Assembly (NCBI GenBank): GCA_026627345.1
Contig: JAPNUP010000179.1
Span: 1-61,189 of the forward strand
Length of the DNA: 61,189 nt
Origin: Bacillota bacterium
GTDB lineage: Bacteria; Bacillota; Bacilli; Alicyclobacillales; SLC66
Reading direction: 5' to 3'
Positions 28,560-37,005 of this stretch are shown here, piece after piece. Each line of letters starts with the position of its first letter. The stretch's first letter is position 1. The notes under the pieces were generated by a model. That model was not told where the DNA came from. It saw only the letters and a list, made by a program, of their open reading frames with translations, and did no database searches. The position numbers and the translations under genes are program-made.

Positions 28560-29030
28560 ATGGGTCAAGTGTTTGAAGGTCATTTAATCGGTCAAGGTTT
28601 ACACTTCGCCATTGCGGTAGGGAGATTTAACGACTTTATCTCCATGCGGCTACTCGCAGGGGCACAAGACGCGCTAACCCGTCATGGTGTGGACCCGGAA
28701 GCTGTGTCAGTCGCATACGCGCCAGGTGCATTCGAGCTTCCGCTGGTCGCCAAATTACTTGCGCAAAGTGGTAAGTATGACGCGGTCATCACCTTAGGCG
28801 CGGTGATTCGTGGGTCAACGCCGCATTTTGATTATGTCGCAGCAGAAGCGGCCAAAGGCGTGGCAGGCGTTTCCCTGCAAACCGAGGTGCCTACGATATT
28901 TGGTATTTTGACAACCGATACGATTGAACAAGCGATCGAACGGGCAGGGACGAAAGCAGGAAACAAAGGCTGGGAGGCGGCCGTGACAGCCATTGAGATG
29001 GCCAATCTCAGCCGCGCTATTCGCGCGTGA
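28560..29030 (+). CDS. ribH: 6,7-dimethyl-8-ribityllumazine synthase
   Basis: A 156-residue lumazine synthase subunit, which normally assembles into an icosahedral capsid. Active-site parts are [33 protein letters not shown] and the C-terminal [16 protein letters not shown]. The ATG at 28560 is 8 bp after GAGGAG. It is the last riboflavin gene and overlaps the next gene by 4 bp. Confidence 0.95.
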   Translation: MGQVFEGHLIGQGLHFAIAVGRFNDFISMRLLAGAQDALTRHGVDPEAVSVAYAPGAFELPLVAKLLAQSGKYDAVITLGAVIRGSTPHFDYVAAEAAKGVAGVSLQTEVPTIFGILTTDTIEQAIERAGTKAGNKGWEAAVTAIEMANLSRAIRA

Positions 29031-29824
29031 CACTCGGCGTGATCAAGACCTTGTATCAAGCAAAGTCTGCCCATCAAGACCTTTATGTGGGTGAGCGAAA
29101 CGGCGTTCGCTTTCTGCGTTTCGGTGGCATGCACGCGGGTTGGCAAGGGGCATGTGTTGTCAAGCATCCTGAGCGTTTGTATTTCCCGTATCAGCAGGCG
29201 TTCTCTTTGCATGTCGCTTTTCGACCAACAGTCAAGTCTTTTTTGGCGGTCGGCGTCGGATCCGGAACCGCGATTTCACACGTGCATCGTCGCCATCCGC
29301 AAGCGCAGATTCTGGCGGTTGATCTGGACGGTGAGGTGCTTGATGTAGCCAAACGGTTCTTCTCCGTGCCGACTGATGATCGCGTGTATTATGTGGAGGC
29401 GGACGCACGTGCGTACGTACCGCGGATGCGCTCGCAGTTTGATCTGATCTTCATCGATGCTTTTTACCAGGAAAGAACGCCAAAAACTTTTTTGTCTCCA
29501 GTATTTCTTGAGGCAGCGGCTTCGCGGATGGCGCCTGGCGGGACGTTCGCCATGAACGTTATCATGAGGACAGAGGGAGAGCATAGCGACCACTTTATTC
29601 GCTTGTACGAAGCCCTACAATCGACGATTGGACCGACCTGGATGCTGCCGATTGGCGTGTCCCCGTATTCGCCACGCAACATTATTTTGTTTGCTCAAAA
29701 GAGTCCAGTGATCGTAGATTCCGTCGCACAGGTACGCGCGCGTGCTAGAACCGAAATCGCGCGTTATCCGGCGGTATATGCGCCATACGCACGATTGCTA
29801 CCGCTGTTTTTACGGCGATTATAA
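29027..29824 (+). CDS. spermidine synthase-like protein (SAM-binding)
   Basis: A 265-residue Rossmann-fold protein of the polyamine aminopropyltransferase group: [16 protein letters not shown] is the nucleotide-binding loop, [12 protein letters not shown] the acidic second motif, and [15 protein letters not shown] the active-site region. It may transfer an aminopropyl or methyl group; the polyamine-binding residues cannot be confirmed by eye. GTG start overlaps the ribH stop, so it is likely cotranscribed with the rib operon. Confidence 0.75.
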   Translation: MTLGVIKTLYQAKSAHQDLYVGERNGVRFLRFGGMHAGWQGACVVKHPERLYFPYQQAFSLHVAFRPTVKSFLAVGVGSGTAISHVHRRHPQAQILAVDLDGEVLDVAKRFFSVPTDDRVYYVEADARAYVPRMRSQFDLIFIDAFYQERTPKTFLSPVFLEAAASRMAPGGTFAMNVIMRTEGEHSDHFIRLYEALQSTIGPTWMLPIGVSPYSPRNIILFAQKSPVIVDSVAQVRARARTEIARYPAVYAPYARLLPLFLRRL

Positions 29825-29838
29825 AGGGGAGGCGTCCA

Positions 29839-30468
29839 ATGTTCGATTTTTTCGGTCCAGATATGATTTTTCGCGTGATCGGTTTCGTGATTGCCATTGT
29901 GGTGCATGAGTTCGGGCATGCTTTGATGGCTCTACTCGTGGGGGACGATACGGCCAAGCGTTCTGGACGCGTCACGCTCAACCCGCTCGCGCACTTAGAT
30001 GTGATCGGCCTTTTGATCATTTTCATTGCGCCTTTTGGATGGGCCAAGCCAGTCATGTATGACCCGCGTAATATTCGGATCAATCGCCGCTTGGGGACCA
30101 TTCTGATCGTCCTTGCGGGGCCTGTGATGAATGTGATCACAGGACTGATCTTCATCCTGATTCTCATGCCTATTGTGCACTCGGTGGCGCCATTTTGGAC
30201 GACTACCCTCGGCTCTTTCGTGTTCAACGCAGTGAACTGGATTGTGTTTATCAATCTTTCACTGGCTATTTTTAACCTTATTCCAATCCCACCGCTCGAT
30301 GGGTGGCAGATCCTCCGTTCATTGCTACCTTCTCGAGTCCAATTCAAACTTTTCACATTTGAACGCATCGGACCGTTTATTTTGATTCTCTTGCTATTAA
30401 CGCCGATTGGACAAGCGATGTTTGGCGCCATTATCGACGGCGTGATCGGGTGGTTCGGCATCGCATGA
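29839..30468 (+). CDS. site-2 protease family protein (M50)
   Basis: A 209-residue intramembrane metalloprotease of the short YwhC-like type. Zinc ligands His23 and His27 with Glu24 (HEFGH) and Asp154 in NLIPIPPLDG are all present in hydrophobic segments; about six membrane segments are seen and no PDZ domain. The substrate is unknown. GGGGAGG precedes the ATG, and its stop overlaps the scpA start. Confidence 0.88.
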   Translation: MFDFFGPDMIFRVIGFVIAIVVHEFGHALMALLVGDDTAKRSGRVTLNPLAHLDVIGLLIIFIAPFGWAKPVMYDPRNIRINRRLGTILIVLAGPVMNVITGLIFILILMPIVHSVAPFWTTTLGSFVFNAVNWIVFINLSLAIFNLIPIPPLDGWQILRSLLPSRVQFKLFTFERIGPFILILLLLTPIGQAMFGAIIDGVIGWFGIA

Positions 30469-31220
30469 GTGAGCTGCCCGACGAGCCGTTTCGCCTGCAA
30501 CTGCACTCTTTTGAGGGGCCACTGGATTTGCTGCTGCACCTGATTGAACGCGATGAACTTGATATCTACGAGATTCCGATCGCCCGTGTGACTGATCAAT
30601 ACCTCGCTCTCTTGCACGATTCGCTCGACTCGCATATGGAAGTCGCGAGCGAGTTCATCGTGATGGCGGCTACCTTGATTGCACTGAAAGCGAGATCTCT
30701 TCTTCCCCGCCCAGAGCCTACGCAAGTTCAGTTGCAGTGTGATCTAGACGCCGAATATGTAGATCCTGAATGGGAGTTGACTCAGCGTTTACTGGAGTAT
30801 CGCGCTTACAAACAAGTGTCGCAACAACTGCAGGAGTTGCAGCAACGGCGAAGTCAAGTGGTAGGGCGTATGCCGCTGGTCCTCGATGCTTATCGTGTTG
30901 AATCATCCGTGTCGGACGTCCTGTCTGGGGTTACCTTGGAGACGCTGACCGCCGCATTTGAACGTGCTCTGCAACGGGTGGTGCCGGTACGTGAAGTGAG
31001 TGTCGTGCGTGATCGCGAGACCGTTGCGGATCGCATGCGCAGGATCGAACGGCAGTTACAACAGGGACGGCTCCTCTTTGCGGACTTATTGACAAGACCT
31101 AGCCGAAGGGAAATCGTCACGGTATTTTTGGCTATTCTTGAACTCATGAGAATGAACAAGGTGATTTGTTACCAAGAAGGGTTGTTTGGAGCTTTATGGA
31201 TCGACCGGAGACTGAGTTAA
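30465..31220 (+). CDS. scpA: segregation and condensation protein A
   Basis: A 251-residue kleisin of the bacterial SMC complex, bridging the SMC heads during chromosome condensation and segregation. The N-terminal signature FEGPLDLLLHLIERDELDIY is intact, as is the C-terminal winged-helix part (VTVFLAILELMRMNKV). ATGA overlap with the M50 gene; it shares 25 bp with scpB. Confidence 0.95.
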   Translation: MSELPDEPFRLQLHSFEGPLDLLLHLIERDELDIYEIPIARVTDQYLALLHDSLDSHMEVASEFIVMAATLIALKARSLLPRPEPTQVQLQCDLDAEYVDPEWELTQRLLEYRAYKQVSQQLQELQQRRSQVVGRMPLVLDAYRVESSVSDVLSGVTLETLTAAFERALQRVVPVREVSVVRDRETVADRMRRIERQLQQGRLLFADLLTRPSRREIVTVFLAILELMRMNKVICYQEGLFGALWIDRRLS

Positions 31221-31756
31221 CGAAATCAGATCAGCCGCTGGAAACACTTGATTGGTTGCCAGCTTTGGAAGGACTGTTGTTTGCTGCAGGCACTGAAGGG
31301 CTTACGGACCGTCAGATTGCCAGTGTGTTCGCTTTACGTACAGACCAAGTGCGATACGCCTGTGAACGTTTATTCGAGCGGCAAACGCAAGAACAGCGGA
31401 TGTTTCGGGTCGTGCGCATGGCAGATACCTGGCAACTCGTGACGCATCCGGAGCTGACGCCGTACCTGAGAGAACTGGCGCTTGCACCGACGCCTGCGAC
31501 CTTGTCAAACGCCGCCCTCGAGGTGCTCGCGATCATCGCCTATAAGCAACCTATCACAAGGTCACAAATTGAAGAGATTCGCGGTGTCAAATGTGAGAAA
31601 CCGCTCGGAACCCTGATGGCGCGCGGTTTGATTGAGGAGGTAGGGCGAGCGGAGGGCCCTGGGAAACCATATCTTTATGGTACAACCAAGGAGTTTATGG
31701 ACTACTTTGGAATTCCTTCGGTTAACGAACTCCCGCCGATTCCAATAAGTGAATGA
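31196..31756 (+). CDS. scpB: segregation and condensation protein B
   Basis: A 186-residue partner of ScpA with two winged-helix domains (LEGLLFAAGTEGLT; LEVLAIIAYKQPITRSQIEE, IRGVKCEKPLGTLMARGLIE). The ATG at 31196 lies inside the end of scpA with GGAG 5 bp upstream. It ends the scpAB pair; the next gene starts 59 bp later. Confidence 0.95.
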   Translation: MDRPETELTKSDQPLETLDWLPALEGLLFAAGTEGLTDRQIASVFALRTDQVRYACERLFERQTQEQRMFRVVRMADTWQLVTHPELTPYLRELALAPTPATLSNAALEVLAIIAYKQPITRSQIEEIRGVKCEKPLGTLMARGLIEEVGRAEGPGKPYLYGTTKEFMDYFGIPSVNELPPIPISE

Positions 31757-31815
31757 ATAGTTAGTTTACGGGTTATTCTACCCTCGAACAATTGGGTGGA
31801 AGTGGGGGATAACCT

Positions 31816-32496
31816 GTGGTTGTATGGCTGGTGCTGATTTTGCTCATTGTACTGGTAATCCTGTTGCTTTCACTTCCGCTGTCCCTCGCCGTTCATGCAT
31901 CTTACCGTAACCAGGTATTTGAATTTTCCCTCAAACTGCACTATTTGCGGGTGATCCAACACACTTTTCGTTCTGGGAGGCCGGATTCAAGCACGGCCCA
32001 TCCTACAGAGTCTCAATCTCCGATTCCTGCAGAACAGCAACCAGGTCTGATCGAGCAGTTCGACCGCTTAATGGATCTACTTCCAGATGTCAGAGCCCGT
32101 ATTGTCGATTTTCACATGAAGTCTCTGCGCTGGGAGTCTACGATCGGACTCGGGGATGCTGCGCATACAGCGGTAATCTCTGGTCTTGGTTGGACTGTCA
32201 AAGGACTTGTCATGGGCATTTTGACAGACTGGTTCGCCTTTGATTGCCACCCCGAGCTTTCGATCGTCCCTGTTTACGGTGACTTGGCACTGACGACTGA
32301 GGCCACCTGCATACTGCGCTGTCCGCTCGGTAAAGCTATGTGGGCGGGCTGGAGACTATATCGGCTACTACGTTCTGAGAAGGGGAGGGACGCCCATGCT
32401 AATGGAAGAGCATCCAATCGGTTCCCTGATGCAAACGGCGATGGAGAATCTGAAAGAGATGGTGGACGTGAACACCATTATAGGCGATCCAGTTGA
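31816..32496 (+). CDS. DUF2953 domain protein (YtfI-like)
   Basis: A 226-residue protein with one N-terminal membrane segment (LVLILLIVLVILLLSLPLSL) followed by a DUF2953 region (LGLGDAAHTA-type TIGLGDAAHTAVISGLGW, PVYGDLALTTEATCI). Function unknown; the family regularly precedes gerW. GTG start with GGGGG upstream. The last 34 residues overlap gerW by 101 bp and have low-complexity charged composition, so this tail may just be forced by the gerW frame. Confidence 0.8.
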   Translation: MVVWLVLILLIVLVILLLSLPLSLAVHASYRNQVFEFSLKLHYLRVIQHTFRSGRPDSSTAHPTESQSPIPAEQQPGLIEQFDRLMDLLPDVRARIVDFHMKSLRWESTIGLGDAAHTAVISGLGWTVKGLVMGILTDWFAFDCHPELSIVPVYGDLALTTEATCILRCPLGKAMWAGWRLYRLLRSEKGRDAHANGRASNRFPDANGDGESERDGGREHHYRRSS

Positions 32497-32833
32497 GACG
32501 CCAGATGGAAGCGTCATCTTGCCAATCTCGCGTGTCGGTTTTGGCTTTGCTGCGGGGGGGAGTCAGTACCGCACACGGCGGGAATCACTCGGCCCAGGAG
32601 CCGCGAACCCAGAGCACCTGCCATTTGGCGGTGGCGCTGGTGGTGGCGTTTCTATCAATCCAATGGGCTTTCTCGTAGTCGGTCATGGGAACGTCAAGTT
32701 ATTGTCAGCAGAGTCTGGCAATCAGTTGTATGATCGCTTGATCGACCTAGCGCCGGCCATCATGGATCGACTAGAATCATACGCCAAAGGGCGCACGCAT
32801 GTGGCAGCAAATACTGGCGACCCCGTGATGTAA
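32396..32833 (+). CDS. gerW: GerW family sporulation protein (YtfJ)
   Basis: A 145-residue protein of the YtfJ/GerW family (HPIGSLMQTAMENLKEMVDV, GDPVETPDGSVILPISRV, GFGFAAGG), found in the inner spore membrane region and needed for normal germination in B. subtilis. The ATG at 32396 has GGAGGG 6 bp upstream. It begins inside the DUF2953 gene. Confidence 0.92.
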   Translation: MLMEEHPIGSLMQTAMENLKEMVDVNTIIGDPVETPDGSVILPISRVGFGFAAGGSQYRTRRESLGPGAANPEHLPFGGGAGGGVSINPMGFLVVGHGNVKLLSAESGNQLYDRLIDLAPAIMDRLESYAKGRTHVAANTGDPVM

Positions 32834-32932
32834 AAGGTATTCATTCACATGCTTCTATTTTACAAGCGCCAGCCGTCTTTGCTGCGCTTGTTTTTTCTTC
32901 TCAGGCGGCTTCTAGTAGAAGGGGGATTCTAT

Positions 32933-34150
32933 ATGGACAAGGTGGCGCATAGGGTAAAAGAGCGAAGTGGACAACCAGAGATCAGTCGTGTCAAGCGCCT
33001 AGTTGTCACATTATGCAGCTCACTCATGGTCGTAGGACTCATCTGGCAACCGCTTAGCGCTGACGCGCGCACGCGCACACGTCTACCGCAAGTCGCCGTA
33101 CCGAAGGTCGTGTCTCAGGCGCCGGGCAATTCTGCCGAGACTGCGTGTCTCATCGATGTCGATACGGGCAGGATTCTGTACGAGAAAAACGCTGATAAGC
33201 GCATGCGCATCGCCAGTTTGACAAAAATCATCACGGCATGGATTGCGGTGCGTTCGGGTAAGCTCGATCAGGTTGCGACCGCTTCACAAAATGCAGTACG
33301 ACAAGAAGGGTCTTCTATTTACTTGGCACCAGGCGAGAAGCAGACGCTTCGCGCACTGACTTACGCACTTATGATGCGCAGCGGTAACGACGCTGCGACG
33401 ACCATTGCTGAGTTTCTCGATGGAAGTACGGAGAAGTTCGCCGAGCACATGAATCGCGATGTCCGTGGACTCGGGCTTACCCATTCCCATTTTGTAAACC
33501 CGCACGGTCTCGATCATGACGAGCATTATTCCACGGCACATGATATGGCCGTGATTACCGCAGCGGCGTTACACAATCCGGAATTCAAGAAAATCGTGTC
33601 TACGCGCGCCTATACGATTCCCTGGCAGGGGCAAAAATGGGATCGCAAGATGCGCAACAAAAATAAGCTTCTCTGGATGATGGACGGTGCGGATGGAGTC
33701 AAGACAGGTTATACCAAAAAGGCGGGTCGTTGTTTAGCTTCCTCTGCGACCAAAGACGGTCATCAAGTGGCATTGGTGGTGTTGCGCGATGGTAATGACT
33801 GGGTAGACTCCATGCACCTGCTTACCTACGGGCTAACAGGCTACGAACGACGTAATGTCGCTGAATTGGTGCATCGCGATTACGTGGCGGCCGTCCGTTA
33901 CGGTGTGCGAAATGATGTTGCTCTGCGTACACTCGGCAGCGTGACCTACCCGCTCCTGCGCGATGAAACGGCAGAGATCGAAGCACGTACACAAATCAAG
34001 ACCCTGTCAGCACCAGTGCGAAAAGGGGCCGTCGCCGGTCGCGTAGAGTACTGGTTCAAGGGGCAGAAGCTGGGAGCGGTACAGCTTGTGGCAACGGAGT
34101 CTGTAGAGCCAAAAGGCTTCTGGGGAAGGTTGCGGGGCATCTTCTCCTGA
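32933..34150 (+). CDS. dacB: D-alanyl-D-alanine carboxypeptidase (DacB-type)
   Basis: A 405-residue S11 peptidase. An N-terminal membrane-targeting segment (LVVTLCSSLMVVGLIW) is followed by SLTK, SGN (MRSGNDAA) and KTG (VKTGYT) motifs and a C-terminal PBP5-like domain. The ATG at 32933 has AAGGGGG upstream. In B. subtilis dacB-spmA-spmB is one sigma-E operon in which DacB controls cortex cross-linking; the same order here supports the DacB name. Confidence 0.92.
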   Translation: MDKVAHRVKERSGQPEISRVKRLVVTLCSSLMVVGLIWQPLSADARTRTRLPQVAVPKVVSQAPGNSAETACLIDVDTGRILYEKNADKRMRIASLTKIITAWIAVRSGKLDQVATASQNAVRQEGSSIYLAPGEKQTLRALTYALMMRSGNDAATTIAEFLDGSTEKFAEHMNRDVRGLGLTHSHFVNPHGLDHDEHYSTAHDMAVITAAALHNPEFKKIVSTRAYTIPWQGQKWDRKMRNKNKLLWMMDGADGVKTGYTKKAGRCLASSATKDGHQVALVVLRDGNDWVDSMHLLTYGLTGYERRNVAELVHRDYVAAVRYGVRNDVALRTLGSVTYPLLRDETAEIEARTQIKTLSAPVRKGAVAGRVEYWFKGQKLGAVQLVATESVEPKGFWGRLRGIFS

Positions 34151-34201
34151 GTGTACAGCTAACGATCATCCATGCCGACGAATGGGAGAGGGGTGTCGGC
34201 C

Positions 34202-34807
34202 ATGATGAACGTGATTTGGGTGACGCTATTTGGCGTCGGGATTGTCGTTGCTGGGTTCACCGGCCATATAGAAGCTGTCACTGCAGGTATTTTAAATGGG
34301 GCTAAAGACGGTGTTTTCGTGTCTTTTGGTCTGATCAGCATTATCGCCTTCTGGCTCGGTATGATGAAGATCGCCGAAGACGCAGGGTTAGTCGCGTCCG
34401 TGTCAAAGTGGGTGCGACCGTTCGCCAGATGGTTGTTTCCTTCCGTCCCTGTGGATCACCCAGCTATGGGGTCGCTGATAGCCAACATGAGCGCCAATAT
34501 TCTGGGCTTGGGGAACGCCGCAACCCCACTTGGGCTAAAAGCGATGCGGGAACTGCAGGAGCTGAATGATAAAAAGGACACCGCGTCAGATGCCATGTGC
34601 ACCCTGTTGGCTCTAAACACCGCGAGTTTGACGCTGATACCTGCTACCATGATCGGCTTGCGTATGGAGTTTCACTCCACGTCGCCAGCAGGCATCGTCG
34701 GTGCGACCGCCGTCGCAACTTTGGTGGCCACTGCAGCTGCCATTGTGCTGGATCGGCTCTTTCGTGCACGTTCTCGTCGTGTCAAAAGGGAGGGGATCAC
34801 GCGATGA
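34202..34807 (+). CDS. spmA: spore maturation protein A
   Basis: A 201-residue multi-pass membrane protein of the nucleoside-recognition (Gate) family with GAKDGVFVSFGLISIIAFWL and the conserved NMSANILGLGNAATPLGLKA. SpmA with SpmB is needed for spore core dehydration; the transported molecule is not known. The ATG at 34202 has GAGGGGTG upstream. It overlaps spmB by 4 bp. Confidence 0.93.
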   Translation: MMNVIWVTLFGVGIVVAGFTGHIEAVTAGILNGAKDGVFVSFGLISIIAFWLGMMKIAEDAGLVASVSKWVRPFARWLFPSVPVDHPAMGSLIANMSANILGLGNAATPLGLKAMRELQELNDKKDTASDAMCTLLALNTASLTLIPATMIGLRMEFHSTSPAGIVGATAVATLVATAAAIVLDRLFRARSRRVKREGITR

Positions 34808-35337
34808 TGGGGGTCCTCTCGACCGTATCCACTTGGGCATTGCCGATGACCTTGGCCTTCATTTTGCTTTCCGGCGTGGCTCGCCGCGTGCCCGTCTACG
34901 ATTCGTTTGTAACTGGCGCGAAAGAAGGATTCGGTACGGCGATCAGTCTCATCCCGCAACTGATCGCCATGATGGTTGCAGTCAGCGTGTTTCGCGCGTC
35001 GGGCGCCTTGACGATGCTTGTACGAGCACTGGATCCACTATTACACCTCTTACATTTTCCTCCTGAGTTGCTGCCACTCGCGTTACTTAGACCTATTTCC
35101 GGCTCTGCCTCTTTAGCGCTTGTGATCGATGTATTTAAAATCCATGGACCGGATTCTTTTCTTGGCAAAATAGCGTCTGTGATGCAGGGGAGCACAGATA
35201 CCACGATGTATGTGCTAACGGTGTATTTTGGGAGTGTTGGCATACGCAATCCACGATATGCGGTAAAAGTGGGCCTACTCTCTGATCTTGTCAGTGTTAT
35301 TGCCTCTGTGTTTTTTGTGACATGGATGCTACAATGA
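34804..35337 (+). CDS. spmB: spore maturation protein B
   Basis: A 177-residue partner of SpmA and a Gate-domain membrane protein (VTGAKEGFGTAISLIPQLIA, RPISGSASLALVIDVF, MQGSTDTTMYVLTVYFGSVG). ATGA overlap with spmA and GGGAGGGG 8 bp upstream. Confidence 0.94.
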   Translation: MMGVLSTVSTWALPMTLAFILLSGVARRVPVYDSFVTGAKEGFGTAISLIPQLIAMMVAVSVFRASGALTMLVRALDPLLHLLHFPPELLPLALLRPISGSASLALVIDVFKIHGPDSFLGKIASVMQGSTDTTMYVLTVYFGSVGIRNPRYAVKVGLLSDLVSVIASVFFVTWMLQ

Positions 35338-35341
35338 AAGT

Positions 35342-36205
35342 ATGAAAAAGGGCGAAATGAATCGAAAAGCAGGATTTACGGCAGTGAAGAAGGATGCTGT
35401 GTCAGCGCCGAAAGTAGCGATATCGGCAAATAACACGGTACAGGGACCTATGCGTCTGCAAAAGATGCTTGCCTCGGCGGGTGTTGCCTCGCGGCGTCAA
35501 TCAGAAGAGTGGATTGCAGCTGGACGTGTTCAGGTCAATGGGCAGGTCATACGGGAAATGGGTTTTCAGGTTACGGCCCAAGACCGTGTGGTGGTTGACG
35601 GCAAACCGATCGCCGGTCCTGAGGAGCTGGTGTATATCTTGTTGTACAAGCCTACGGGATGTGTAACAACGACCTCTGACCCTTATGACCGCAAGAAGGT
35701 GACGGATTTTGTGACGGGGGTAAAAGCCCGTCTCTTTCCAGTTGGACGGCTGGACTATGAGACAGATGGCGCGCTCATCTTGACCAACGATGGCGAGTTG
35801 GCCAATCGTCTGATGCACCCGCGGTTTGGGGTCACGAAGGCCTATCAGGCGGTCGTTCAGGGGCAGATGACTGCCGAAACGATCGCAATCCTCGAGCGCG
35901 GCGTTTTGCTTGATGGGGAAATGACAGCACCTTCACAGGCAGTCATGCTCGGTACAGACGGCAAGACGACCAAGATTGAGATCCGCATTCACGAAGGGCG
36001 CAATCGACAGGTCAGACGCATGTTAGAAGCTGTACGCCATCCCGTTCTGTCGCTTACGCGCGTCGCGTACGGACCCCTCTCTTTGCGTGGACTGCGACCC
36101 GGTACTTGGCGTCATCTTACTGAGTACGAAGTCCAACTGTTACAGACGCCCCCGGCGCCTGCCCAAAAGCCGCGCGAAAAGGGACCTCGTAAAAGACGAT
36201 CCTGA
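35342..36205 (+). CDS. rluB: 23S rRNA pseudouridine synthase RluB
   Basis: A pseudouridine synthase of the RsuA/RluB group. The S4 RNA-binding domain is at about residues 37-85 (MRLQKMLASAGVASRRQSEE) and the catalytic Asp is in FPVGRLDYETDGALILTND. A basic tail (KPREKGPRKRRS) follows. The 36 residues before the S4 domain are poorly conserved in such proteins, so starts at ATG 35357 or 35450 are also possible. It follows spmB directly, as in Bacillus. Confidence 0.88.
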   Translation: MKKGEMNRKAGFTAVKKDAVSAPKVAISANNTVQGPMRLQKMLASAGVASRRQSEEWIAAGRVQVNGQVIREMGFQVTAQDRVVVDGKPIAGPEELVYILLYKPTGCVTTTSDPYDRKKVTDFVTGVKARLFPVGRLDYETDGALILTNDGELANRLMHPRFGVTKAYQAVVQGQMTAETIAILERGVLLDGEMTAPSQAVMLGTDGKTTKIEIRIHEGRNRQVRRMLEAVRHPVLSLTRVAYGPLSLRGLRPGTWRHLTEYEVQLLQTPPAPAQKPREKGPRKRRS

Positions 36206-36291
36206 TCAATTTGCAGAATGTCTATTCTCTCGTGTACTCTTGATATGAGATCTATTAGGTTGCTAGGGATCTGAATAGGGAGGTTTGTGCG

Positions 36292-37005
36292 ATGGAAGCT
36301 CTCAAGGAACGTGTACTCGTGGTAGACGACGAGGACCGGATTCGCCGTCTGGTGCGCATGTATCTAGAACGTAACAACTTTGAGGTAGACGAAGCACAGG
36401 ACGGGAACGAAGCGTTGGCCAAGGCTTTGGAAACCAGCTATTCATTGATTATCCTTGATCTGATGCTGCCTGGGATGGATGGTAGAGACGTGTGTGCGGA
36501 AATTCGCCAATATAAAGAGACACCGATCATTATGTTGACGGCCGCAGGTGATGAAAGTCAGCGTGTACAAGGGTTTGAGATCGGCGCCGATGATTATGTG
36601 GTCAAACCTTTTAGTCCGCGCGAGCTGATTATGCGCGTAAAGGCGCTATTGCGCCGTAGTGGTGTCAATTTGGTAGAGAGCCAGCCTTCTATGGGGCATC
36701 TCCTTACATTTCCTGGGCTGCTCATTAATATTGATGCGCGTAAAGTCATTGTAGAAGAGCAGGAAGTGATGCTCACGCCAAAAGAGTTTGAGCTGTTGCT
36801 CTATCTTGCCCAGCGGCCCGAGAAAGTCTTCAGTCGCGAGGAACTGCTTCGCGATGTCTGGAATTATCAGTTCTTTGGCGATCAACGCACCGTGGACACG
36901 CATGTCAAACGTCTGCGCGAGAAACTTGGACGGGCCTCTGAACTGGTCCCACATCATATACACACCGTCTGGGGTGTAGGGTATAAGTTTGAGGTCTCTG
37001 AGTAG
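36292..37005 (+). CDS. resD: two-component response regulator ResD-like
   Basis: A 237-residue OmpR-family regulator: receiver domain with phosphoacceptor Asp56 (LIILDLMLPGMDG) and Lys in VVKPFSP, then a winged-helix DNA-binding domain (FSREELLRDVW, RTVDTHVKRLREKLG). In B. subtilis ResD controls respiration and anaerobic genes. The name follows from location after rluB and before the kinase; the resABC cytochrome c maturation genes that stand between in B. subtilis are absent. GGGAGG precedes the ATG. Confidence 0.85.
   Translation: MEALKERVLVVDDEDRIRRLVRMYLERNNFEVDEAQDGNEALAKALETSYSLIILDLMLPGMDGRDVCAEIRQYKETPIIMLTAAGDESQRVQGFEIGADDYVVKPFSPRELIMRVKALLRRSGVNLVESQPSMGHLLTFPGLLINIDARKVIVEEQEVMLTPKEFELLLYLAQRPEKVFSREELLRDVWNYQFFGDQRTVDTHVKRLREKLGRASELVPHHIHTVWGVGYKFEVSE

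Noticed and set aside
29745-30725. 326-codon open frame on the minus strand opposite the M50 protease and scpA
   Set aside because: Antisense shadow of recognised genes; the translation has no folded-protein character.
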